Below, in pieces: positions 1-5,344 of a DNA stretch of 9,028 nucleotides; position 1 is the stretch's first letter, and each line of letters opens with the position of its first letter. The stretch spans positions 1-9,028 of the forward strand of contig JACRNN010000089.1 of NCBI GenBank assembly GCA_016234955.1, in the 5' to 3' direction. The DNA comes from Deltaproteobacteria bacterium (GTDB lineage Bacteria > Desulfobacterota > GWC2-55-46). The position numbers and the translations under genes are program-made. The notes beneath the pieces were generated by a model that was not told the origin of the DNA, made no database searches, and saw nothing but the letters and a program-made list of their open reading frames with translations.

Positions 1-1
1 C

Positions 2-745
2 TCGGACAACCACTCGGTATGCGATACCCTGAGGACGACGAACTTCGACCCCGGCGGGTTCTGCGAATTCGTGAGGGTGCCATCCATAAACGTAGACAGG
101 GGGGTGTTCGTCCTCCCTGAGAACCTGAGTTTCGAGGAGGCGACGTTCGCCGAGCCGCTCGGCTGCGTCTTGAGGGCCATGAGGAAGGCCGGTATGTCCG
201 CCGGGGCCAACGTCCTGGTGATAGGGAGCGGGATAGCCGGGCTTCTGCACATAAGGGCGGCAAAGGCGCTCGGGGCCGGCTCTATAGCCTCCACCGACAT
301 AAACGAATTCAGGCTCGAGGCGGCGCGGAGGTCCGGGGCCGACCACTGCCTGAGGGCTGACGGAGACGTCCCCGGCGCGGTGCGGCGGCTCTTCGGCAGG
401 CCCGCCGATATCGTCGTGATATGCGTGGCGAGCGATTCGGCCATCGAGCAGGCGATAAAGAGCGTTGACAGGGGGGGCGTGATAGTGTTTTTCGCCCCGA
501 AGGAGCCGGGCGCCACTTTCCCGATGCCGCTATTCGACCTCTGGAGGGATAATATTACTATTGTCAACCCCTACGCCTCTCCGCCGATGGAGACGCGGAC
601 GGCGCTCGACCTTTTAGGGGCCGGGCGGGTGAAGGTCGGGGACCTGATCACCCACAGGCTCTCCCTCGACGACGCGGCGGAGGGGTTCAGGCTGGTGAGC
701 GAGGCGAAGGAGTCGATAAAGGTCATAATCGAGCCGCAGAGGTAG
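2..745 (+). CDS. Zinc-dependent alcohol/polyol dehydrogenase (MDR superfamily), 5'-truncated
   Basis: The frame is open from base 2, so the gene starts before the window; the in-frame GTG at 71 is internal. About 247 C-terminal residues remain of a family usually 340-400 long. Seen from the first visible residue: NHSVC, whose Cys fits the last ligand of the structural zinc lobe; GGFCEFVRVP; AEPLGCV, whose Glu and Cys lie in the catalytic-zinc region; then the Rossmann fold VLVIGSGIAGL (GxGxxG). An Asp follows in STDINEFR at the end of the second strand, which in this family favours NAD over NADP. The family (sorbitol, threonine and related dehydrogenases) oxidises alcohols to aldehydes or ketones in the cytoplasm. 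The substrate cannot be read, because most of the catalytic domain is missing and no pathway partner is in view. It ends at a TAG just before a REP pair. Confidence 0.85.
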   Translation, partial: SDNHSVCDTLRTTNFDPGGFCEFVRVPSINVDRGVFVLPENLSFEEATFAEPLGCVLRAMRKAGMSAGANVLVIGSGIAGLLHIRAAKALGAGSIASTDINEFRLEAARRSGADHCLRADGDVPGAVRRLFGRPADIVVICVASDSAIEQAIKSVDRGGVIVFFAPKEPGATFPMPLFDLWRDNITIVNPYASPPMETRTALDLLGAGRVKVGDLITHRLSLDDAAEGFRLVSEAKESIKVIIEPQR

Positions 746-755
746 GGCTGGCGGG

Positions 756-832
756 CCGGGTAGGGTGGGCTGTGCCCACCATGTACGGGAGTGAGTGGCG
801 GATATTTTGGTGGGCGGAGCCCACCCTACTAT
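756..832. repeat. Inverted pair of REP palindromes (BIME-like), same family as the RAYT-flanking REPs
   Basis: The first copy (756-781) reads GGTAGGGTGGGC, loop TGT, GCCCACC. The second (808-832) is its inverse: GGTGGGC, loop GGA, GCCCACCCTACT. Each has a 7-bp perfect stem with an asymmetric GGTAG-side tail, so orientation is readable: tails point outward, with 26 bases between. The REPs flanking the transposase gene at 4681-5220 have the same stem, tail and outward arrangement, with loops TAA and ATA. This is what is expected of a non-autonomous unit mobilised in trans by that RAYT. The pair lies just after the dehydrogenase stop and could also stabilise the 3' end of its mRNA. Confidence 0.8.
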
Positions 833-873
833 ACCGCGGTGTCGTCATCGTCGTTCGTCACTGCGGCGTACTC

Positions 874-960
874 TGGCGGGTTCAGGTTTGCAACCTGAAC
901 CCTGAATTCGTCTGGTAGCCACGAATCATTCGGGTTCAATCTGCAAGATTGAACCCGCCA
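874..960. repeat. Second palindrome family: inverted pair of 11-bp hairpins
   Basis: Copy one (874-902) has stem GGGTTCAGGTT, loop TGC, AACCTGAACCC. Copy two (931-960) has stem GGGTTCAATCT, loop GCA, AGATTGAACCC. Both stems are 11 bp and perfect. The outer 11 bases TGGCGGGTTCA (874-884) and TGAACCCGCCA (950-960) are also exact reverse complements, so the region can fold as two hairpins or as one long stem. The inner stem bases differ between copies but are compensated. A further 6-bp stem (ATTCGT 906-911, ACGAAT 921-926) lies between them. The sequence is unrelated to the GGTGGGC REP family beside it. No cognate transposase is in the window. Confidence 0.75.
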
Positions 961-1020
961 GGTGCCCGCATCAAGGCTCAGGGGTCAAGCGAGCGAATAG
1001 AAATTGCTTCCATACATATC

Positions 1021-1055
1021 GAAGATTCCCCCGCGGAAAAGCCGAGGGGAACTTC
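1021..1055 (+). promoter_or_regulatory. Possible leader hairpin upstream of nadK
   Basis: GAAG (1021-1024) pairs with CTTC (1052-1055), TTCCCC with GGGGAA inside it, and CGG with CCG around an AAAAG loop. A single bulged A and a small internal loop interrupt the stem. It ends 38 bases before the nadK GTG. No U-tract follows, so it is not a plain intrinsic terminator. A role in leader control or mRNA stability is inference from position alone. Confidence 0.3.
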
Positions 1056-1093
1056 AACGTCAGACGCACGGAAAGTGGGGCTGAAACACAACG

Positions 1094-1948
1094 GTGAAAA
1101 AGATAGGTCTGGTCATAAAGGCGAGCAACCCCGCCGCCGTGGCCCTCGGATGCGAGATAGCGGCATGGGCCGGCAAAAGGGGAGGGGAGGTCTTCTGCGA
1201 CGAGGCCCTTGCGGGCAGGATAGAGCCGGCCACCCCCGTCAGGCCGGAGGATATCCCCGCCTCCATCGACACGATGGTGGTCCTGGGGGGCGACGGCACG
1301 ATGCTCTACGCCGCAAGGCTGATAGACGGCAGGAAGGTGCCGATGCTCGGGGTCAACATGGGCGGGCTCGGGTTCCTGACCGCGGTCACCGTAAAGGAGG
1401 TGTTCCATCTCCTCGATAGGGTATTCGGCGGCGAGTGCGCGGTCGAGGAGAGGATGATGCTCTCGGTGTCGCTCGCCAGGGGAGGCCGCGAGATAGCGAG
1501 GCACAGGGTCTTGAACGACGCCGTTGTAAAGGGCTCGACCGGCAGGCTCCTCAGGATGGAGACGCGCATCAACATGGAGTACGTGACGACCTACAGGGCG
1601 GACGGCCTGATAGTGGCCACCCCCACGGGGTCCACGGCGTACTCGCTTTCGGCCGCGGGCCCGATCCTCTACCCTACGATACATTCGATAATAGTGGCTC
1701 CGATATGCCCGTTCAACCTGACGAACAGGCCGGTCGTTATACCGGACTGGATGACCGTGGACGTGACGATAAGCGCTGACCAATCCAACGCGGAGCTGAT
1801 ACTCGACGGGCAGGTGGACATGCCGCTTGAGGGCGGCGACATCATAAAGATAAAGAGGGCGCAGGAGAGCGTCTATCTGATAAAGTACGAAGGCAAGAGC
1901 TACTTCGACATATTGAGGGAGAGGCTCATGTGGGAGGTAAAGGCTTGA
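1094..1948 (+). CDS. nadK: NAD kinase (ATP-NAD kinase)
   Basis: Phosphorylates NAD to NADP using ATP or polyphosphate in the cytoplasm, the only de novo route to NADP. 284 residues, normal for bacterial NadK. Seen: GGDGT at residues 65-69 (Asp67 in the catalytic position) after the hydrophobic MVVL strand; NMGGLGFLT at 88-96; the ND motif at 141-142; the second signature TPTGSTAYS at 177-185 followed by LSAAGP; LTNRPVVIP at 209-217; and LILDGQ near 235-240. The GTG at 1094 is chosen because MKKIGLVIK is the usual NadK N-terminus. No good Shine-Dalgarno precedes it. recN follows after 86 bases, a nadK-recN adjacency known in many bacteria, so co-transcription is likely. All visible family motifs are intact. 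Confidence 0.95.
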   Translation: MKKIGLVIKASNPAAVALGCEIAAWAGKRGGEVFCDEALAGRIEPATPVRPEDIPASIDTMVVLGGDGTMLYAARLIDGRKVPMLGVNMGGLGFLTAVTVKEVFHLLDRVFGGECAVEERMMLSVSLARGGREIARHRVLNDAVVKGSTGRLLRMETRINMEYVTTYRADGLIVATPTGSTAYSLSAAGPILYPTIHSIIVAPICPFNLTNRPVVIPDWMTVDVTISADQSNAELILDGQVDMPLEGGDIIKIKRAQESVYLIKYEGKSYFDILRERLMWEVKA

Positions 1949-2006
1949 GGCCCGCGCCCGCCCGGCCCGGCAATCCTGCCGTGGGCTTCGATGTGCTAAC
2001 ATGTCC

Positions 2007-2025
2007 GGGAAGGCCCCCGCTTCCC
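2007..2025 (+). promoter_or_regulatory. Hairpin directly upstream of the recN start
   Basis: GGGAAG (2007-2012) and CTTCCC (2020-2025) pair around a GCCCCCG loop, ending 9 bases before the recN ATG. The only purine-rich stretch near the start, the GGGAAG arm, is sequestered in this stem and lies too far upstream for an ideal Shine-Dalgarno. Modulation of recN translation is inference; in a GC-rich spacer this could be chance. Confidence 0.25.
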
Positions 2026-2034
2026 CCGTAAACC

Positions 2035-3750
2035 ATGCTGCTTGAGCTGAACATAAAAGACTTCGCCATAATCGACAGGCTCTCGATAACGTTCGGGCCG
2101 GGGCTGAATATATTTACGGGCTCCACCGGCGCGGGGAAGTCGATAATAATGGAGGCCCTCTCCCTCATACTCGGGGACAGGGCTTCAAACGACGTCATCA
2201 GGTCGTCGATGGAGGAGGCGCAGGTCGAGGCCATGTTCGACGTATCCTCCTGCCCGGCCGTTATCGACGCGCTTGAGTCCTGCGGCATGGATTGCTCCGG
2301 GGAGCTCGTCATAAAGCGCGTCATACAGAGGGCCGGGAAGAACAGGGTCTACATAAACGGCGGCCTCGCGACACTTTCAACCCTCGCCGACATAGGGGGG
2401 CGGCTGATAGACGTCTGCGGCCAGAGCGAGCACCAGACCCTTACAAGGGCGCAGGAGCAGTTGGAGATGCTCGATTCCTTCGGCGCGCCCGGCGCATTGA
2501 GGGGGGAGATGAGGGAGGCGTACCAGGCCTGCTCTTCCGTGAAAAGGGGGCTCGACTCCCTCATCGAGGAGTCGAAGACCTCGCGGGAGCGCAAAGACCT
2601 GCTAAGTTTTCAGCTCAAGGAGATCTCGGACGCCGACCCGCTCCCCGGGGAGGATGTCGACCTCAAGTGCGAGAAGGACAGGCTCCAGAACGCCGGGAAG
2701 ATAAAGGGCGCCGTTGCCGGGGCCGAGGCCGCCATATATTCGGAATCGGGTTCCGCCGCGGAGCGGCTCGGGGCCGCGGTAAAGGCGCTCAGGGAGATAT
2801 CGGCCTACGACCGGAGGATAGCAAAGACCGTTGAGGCGCTTGAGTCGAGCCTCTTTGCCGTGGAGGACGCGGCCTCGTTCCTGCGCGGATATTCCGAATC
2901 CGCCGAGGCGGACCCGGACGGGCTTGAGAGGGCGGCCGCGAGGCTTGATCTCCTGGGCAGGCTTAAAAAGAAGTACGGGCCTACCCTTGAAGAGGTAATG
3001 GAGAGGAAGAGGTACATAGAGAAGGATCTCTCCGGGGCCGAGGACCTCGATGAAAGGATAAAGGGGCTGTCCTCCGAGTTCGCAAGGGCGCAATCCAGGG
3101 CCAAAGAGGCCGCCCTCGCCCTTACTCTAACGAGAAAAAAGAGCGCGGCTGTGCTTGAAAAAGAGATAGAGGCCGAACTCTCCGGCCTCGGCATGAAGGG
3201 CGCCTCTTTCAAGGTCGCAATCGAAACGGACCCGGAGTCGTTCAACGAGCGCGGCTCCGACAGGGTAGGTTTCCTCATATCCCCGAACCCCGGAGAGGAG
3301 ATAAAGCCCCTCGCCAAGATAGCGTCCGGCGGGGAGCTCTCAAGGATAATGCTCGCCATAAAGAGGGTGTCCAGGGCCGGGAGGGCGCCGACCCTCGTCT
3401 TTGACGAGATAGACGCCGGGGTGGGCGGGGCCGTGGCCCAGATCATGGGGCTCAAGCTCAAGGAGGTGGCAGGGGCCAACCAGGTCATCTGCATCACCCA
3501 TATGCCGCAGATAGCGGCGTTCGCGGACACCCACTTCTCGGTATCCAAGTCCGCGCGTGACAACAGGACCGTTACCTCCGTTACGGAGCTTAAAGGGGAT
3601 GAGCGGGTCGGGGAGCTCTCGGAGATGCTCGGCGGCCTGTCCGTGACCGAGACGACCATCAGGCACGCCGGCGAGCTTATCGCGGCCGCCGGAGACCTTG
3701 CCTCAAAGAAAAAGCCGGCTGGCAGCAGGCAAGGACGCCGCCACGGATGA
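2035..3750 (+). CDS. recN: DNA repair protein RecN (SMC-like ATPase)
   Basis: RecN is an SMC-family ATPase that binds DNA ends and tethers DNA during double-strand break repair with RecA. 571 residues, the normal length. Seen: LNIKDFAIIDRL at the N-terminus; Walker A GSTGAGKS at residues 29-36; a helical middle (about 155-380) rich in Glu, Lys and Ala, as expected for the coiled-coil arms; the ABC signature ASGGELSR near 429-436; Walker B TLVFDEIDAGVGG near 453-465; and the ITHMPQIAAFAD switch region. The ATG at 2035 is the first start after an in-frame TAA at 2029-2031 and gives the canonical N-terminus, although no clear Shine-Dalgarno is visible. RecN Walker A usually reads GETGAGKS; here the Glu is Ser. 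The basic tail (KKKPAGSRQGRRHG) is less conserved. The acetyltransferase gene follows after 16 bases. Confidence 0.96.
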   Translation: MLLELNIKDFAIIDRLSITFGPGLNIFTGSTGAGKSIIMEALSLILGDRASNDVIRSSMEEAQVEAMFDVSSCPAVIDALESCGMDCSGELVIKRVIQRAGKNRVYINGGLATLSTLADIGGRLIDVCGQSEHQTLTRAQEQLEMLDSFGAPGALRGEMREAYQACSSVKRGLDSLIEESKTSRERKDLLSFQLKEISDADPLPGEDVDLKCEKDRLQNAGKIKGAVAGAEAAIYSESGSAAERLGAAVKALREISAYDRRIAKTVEALESSLFAVEDAASFLRGYSESAEADPDGLERAAARLDLLGRLKKKYGPTLEEVMERKRYIEKDLSGAEDLDERIKGLSSEFARAQSRAKEAALALTLTRKKSAAVLEKEIEAELSGLGMKGASFKVAIETDPESFNERGSDRVGFLISPNPGEEIKPLAKIASGGELSRIMLAIKRVSRAGRAPTLVFDEIDAGVGGAVAQIMGLKLKEVAGANQVICITHMPQIAAFADTHFSVSKSARDNRTVTSVTELKGDERVGELSEMLGGLSVTETTIRHAGELIAAAGDLASKKKPAGSRQGRRHG

Positions 3751-3766
3751 AGCGCACGGAGGATAT

Positions 3767-4219
3767 TTGGTAAGGAAAGCGGTATCGAACGACGCGGAGT
3801 CCATATACTCCCTCATAGAGTGCTTCGCAAAGAAAGGCGGCATGCTCCACAGGCCCCTTGCCGACATATACGACAGTCTCAGGGATTTTTTTGTTTACGA
3901 AGAGGACGGCCGCGTGGTCGGCACGTGCGCCCTCCACATAAGCGGCCCGGATATGTGCGAGATAAGGTCGCTCGCGGTCTCGGAGGACTTGAGAGGCAGG
4001 GGCATAGGCAGGAAACTCGTCACCGCCTGCCTTGACGAGGCGCGCTCCATAGGGCTCAGAAGCGTCTTCGCGCTGACGTACCAGGTCGGCTTTTTCCACA
4101 GGCTCGGCTTCAGGGGTATAAAAAAGGAAGTGCTTCCAGGCAAGATCTGGAGCGACTGCGTCAAATGCGTAAAGTTCCCGAACTGCGACGAGAACGCGGT
4201 CATCGTGGACCTGCAATGA
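3767..4219 (+). CDS. GNAT N-acetyltransferase, short ArgA-like (probable L-glutamate N-acetyltransferase)
   Basis: A single-domain GNAT enzyme that would transfer acetyl from acetyl-CoA. Members of the short ArgA class acetylate glutamate as the first step of arginine synthesis. With this start it has 150 residues. Seen: VRKAVSNDAESIYSLI at the start; VVGTCALHI strand; EIRSLAV; the acetyl-CoA loop LRGRGIGRKL at about 75-84; GFFHRLGF near 108-115, the usual GNAT C-terminal element; and a tail with Cys131, Cys134 and Cys140 (DCVKC...NCDE). The TTG at 3767 is chosen because GGAGG lies 4 bases upstream and the domain begins right there. A TTG at 3698 would add 23 residues that overlap the recN end and look non-domain. 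The 16-base gap suggests the recN operon. Family assignment is firm; the substrate is by resemblance. Confidence 0.83.
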   Translation: MVRKAVSNDAESIYSLIECFAKKGGMLHRPLADIYDSLRDFFVYEEDGRVVGTCALHISGPDMCEIRSLAVSEDLRGRGIGRKLVTACLDEARSIGLRSVFALTYQVGFFHRLGFRGIKKEVLPGKIWSDCVKCVKFPNCDENAVIVDLQ

Positions 4220-4322
4220 GCCCTCAGGGCGCTCAAAGACGGATGGCGGTGGGGAGAGAAGCGGTTTTGACGTTTCCTTAGGGGCCTGATTGATGGGATA
4301 ATTGATAAGGGAGGGAATGAAC

Positions 4323-4556
4323 GTGCTGGAAACAATAAAGGGACATTATAGAAATGGAAAGATAGAACTTTATGAAAAGCCTCATTTGAAGGAGAGCGAG
4401 ATAATTATAACCTTTCTGAATTCAGAAGAGGCAAAACCCGTGGATTTGTCGGCGAAAGGCATCACAAAGGAAGAAGCCGGGGATTTGAGAAGCAGGCTGA
4501 TAACCTTTGAGACCGACTGGAATGCCGAGGGGATGGAGCTTTATGACAAAATATAA
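4323..4556 (+). CDS. Small antitoxin-like protein of a MazF/PemK-type TA pair (now orphan)
   Basis: 77 residues from the GTG at 4323, which has GGAGG at 4310-4314 at 8-base spacing. An ATG at 4317 and a TTG at 4302 are also in frame but badly placed relative to that site. The N-terminal half (ETIKGHYRNGKIELYEKP, then SEIIITFL) looks like a small beta-strand module. The C-terminal half (EEAGDLRSRLITFETDW...GMELYD) resembles, from memory, small proteins encoded just before MazF/PemK toxins, which bind and neutralise the toxin. Its stop overlaps the toxin ATG (4543) by 14 bases, typical of TA operons. The toxin gene is broken, so this antitoxin has no intact partner in view. The codon use is AT-richer than in recN or nadK, which suggests transfer. 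No DNA-binding domain is evident. Confidence 0.68.
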   Translation: MLETIKGHYRNGKIELYEKPHLKESEIIITFLNSEEAKPVDLSAKGITKEEAGDLRSRLITFETDWNAEGMELYDKI

Positions 4557-4635
4557 AAAAGGAACTGTTGTATTGGTTCTTTTCCCGAACTCGGACCTTG
4601 TAACTGCAAAGCGTCGTCCTGCATTAGCCGGGTAG
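4543..4635 (+). pseudogene. MazF/PemK-family toxin gene, truncated by a REP/RAYT unit
   Basis: Reading from the ATG at 4543, inside the last codons of the antitoxin-like gene, gives MTKYKKGTVVLVLFPNSD then LVTAKRRPALAG and a stop. GTVVLVLFP followed by KRRPAL is the N-terminal signature of MazF/PemK endoribonucleases (G-D/T-[IV]-V-L-V-x-F-P ... K-x-R-P-A-[LV]), where Val-Val normally continues the strand. Identity breaks down right after PAL at about 4626, where GCCGGGTAGGGTGGGC of the left REP begins; that repeat supplies the TAG (4633-4635). About 28 of the usual 105-115 residues remain, so no functional RNase is expected. No C-terminal MazF remnant was recognised beyond the right REP, so the remainder was lost. 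Confidence 0.75.
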
Positions 4636-4653
4636 GGTGGGCTAAGCCCACCA
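4627..4653 (+). repeat. Left REP palindrome of the RAYT unit
   Basis: GGTGGGC (4636-4642), loop TAA, GCCCACC (4646-4652), preceded by the asymmetric tail GCCGGGTAG. It lies 27 bases before the transposase start and interrupts the mazF frame. Confidence 0.8.
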
Positions 4654-4680
4654 CATAGCAGGTTTACCGTTGGAGCAAGG

Positions 4681-5220
4681 ATGTCTGATTATAGAAGATC
4701 AAGGGACGGGAGCACTTATTTTTTCACGGTTGTGACATATGCGAGACAACCTATCCTTTGCCTGGATGAATCGAGGGCGGCGTTGAGGGAAGCGATAAAG
4801 GATGTCCGGGAAGAGCGGCCTTACGAAGTGAAGGCATGGGTGTTGTTGCCGGACCACCTGCACTGCATCTGGGAGCTACCGGAAGATGATGCGGATTATT
4901 CGATTAGGTGGGCGCTCGTCAAGAAAGGCTTCACAAAAAGGGTGAAGGGGCGTATCGAAACCCCGGAGCCGAACCAGTCGCATCTACGACGCAGAGAAAG
5001 CACGGTCTGGCAGAGGCGTTTCTGGGAGCATCAGATAAGGGATGAGGCTGACTTCCGCATCCACTGCGATTACATACATTATAATCCTGTAAGGCATGGC
5101 TTGACGGACTCGCCAAAGGACTGGAAGTATTCGACATTCCATAGATACGTAGAGGCGGGTTTATACCCCGAGGACTGGGGTGTCAAAGGGCTTGAGATTC
5201 ATTTGAGGGGCGGAGAGTGA
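4681..5220 (+). CDS. REP-associated tyrosine transposase (RAYT, Y1 HUH family)
   Basis: RAYTs are single-strand endonucleases of the IS200/IS605-related Y1 class that cut and rejoin DNA at REP hairpins. 179 residues, an ordinary length. Seen: YRRSRDGSTYFFTVVTY N-terminal strand; the HUH metal motif as His59-Leu-His61 in LLPDHLHCIW; a basic middle stretch (KKGFTKRVKGR, 81-91); WQRRFWEHQIRDEADF; and the catalytic-helix motif DYIHYNPVRHGL with Tyr131 or Tyr134 as nucleophile. The C-terminal DWKYSTFHRYV is typical of RAYTs. The ATG at 4681 is preceded by GGAG at 7-base spacing. It is flanked by two inverted REPs, the expected substrate of its product. All catalytic residues I can place are present, so it may be active. 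It is AT-richer than the housekeeping genes around it. Confidence 0.93.
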   Translation: MSDYRRSRDGSTYFFTVVTYARQPILCLDESRAALREAIKDVREERPYEVKAWVLLPDHLHCIWELPEDDADYSIRWALVKKGFTKRVKGRIETPEPNQSHLRRRESTVWQRRFWEHQIRDEADFRIHCDYIHYNPVRHGLTDSPKDWKYSTFHRYVEAGLYPEDWGVKGLEIHLRGGE

Positions 5221-5227
5221 TTGTTAA

Positions 5228-5250
5228 TGGTGGGCATAGCCCACCCTACC
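5228..5250 (-). repeat. Right REP palindrome of the RAYT unit (inverted)
   Basis: GGTGGGC (5229-5235), loop ATA, GCCCACC (5239-5245), then CTACC. On the minus strand this reads as the left REP with a changed loop. It begins 8 bases after the transposase stop, so it may also act as its mRNA 3' hairpin. Confidence 0.8.
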
Positions 5251-5344
5251 ATACTACGTCGAGGTGAACAAGGCCGCCGCCGAAGATACACAAAAGCAGG
5301 GGCATAAAGTAGAGATCAGAGATATAATCATGGTAATGGCATGA
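5240..5344 (+). pseudogene. Unidentified C-terminal gene remnant overlapping the tldE start
   Basis: A frame open from within the right REP reads YYVEVNKAAAEDTQKQ then GHKVEIRDIIMVMA and stops at TGA 5342-5344, overlapping the tldE ATG (5341) as ATGA. It looks coding (amphipathic, charged) and could be the 3' end of an older upstream gene translationally coupled to tldE, with its 5' part displaced by the RAYT unit. The GHKVEIRD stretch faintly recalls flavodoxin-type quinone reductases, but this is too short to assign. It does not match a MazF C-terminus. Alternatively, it is an intact 26-codon leader from the GTG at 5264. Confidence 0.3.

Larger units (their letters stand above)
746..1093. 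other. Intergenic region dehydrogenase-nadK, rich in palindromes
   Basis: No gene is supported here. It holds a REP pair (756-832), an 8-bp stem with one G-T pair (CCGCGGTG at 834-841 with CACTGCGG at 859-866), a second paired palindrome (874-960) and a leader hairpin (1021-1055). Open frames on either strand are shadows of nadK or have no family character. No clear sigma-70 promoter could be placed for nadK. Confidence 0.6.
4627..5250 (+). mobile_element. REP-RAYT unit: transposase gene between two inverted REPs
   Basis: A RAYT gene (4681-5220) is bracketed by REP palindromes in opposite orientation (4627-4653 and 5228-5250), with tails outward. The left edge is set at GCCGGGTAGGG because these bases are also shared by the REP at 755-770 and because MazF homology stops there. 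The right edge is set at the end of CCCTACC and is less certain. No clear target duplication is visible at the two edges, which is consistent with Y1 HUH transposases that integrate single strands without duplications. Confidence 0.7.

Noticed and set aside
971..2002. Long minus-strand open frame opposite nadK
   Set aside because: The same shadow effect. NAD kinase motifs on the plus strand are complete and in order.
3698..4219. TTG at 3698 as the acetyltransferase start
   Set aside because: It would overlap the end of recN by 53 bases and add 23 residues outside the domain. The TTG at 3767 has a better ribosome site and begins at the domain edge.
4302..4556. TTG at 4302 (or ATG at 4317) as the antitoxin start
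   Set aside because: The AGGGAGG ribosome site lies between 4302 and 4317, downstream of the first and only two bases from the second. The GTG at 4323 is correctly spaced.
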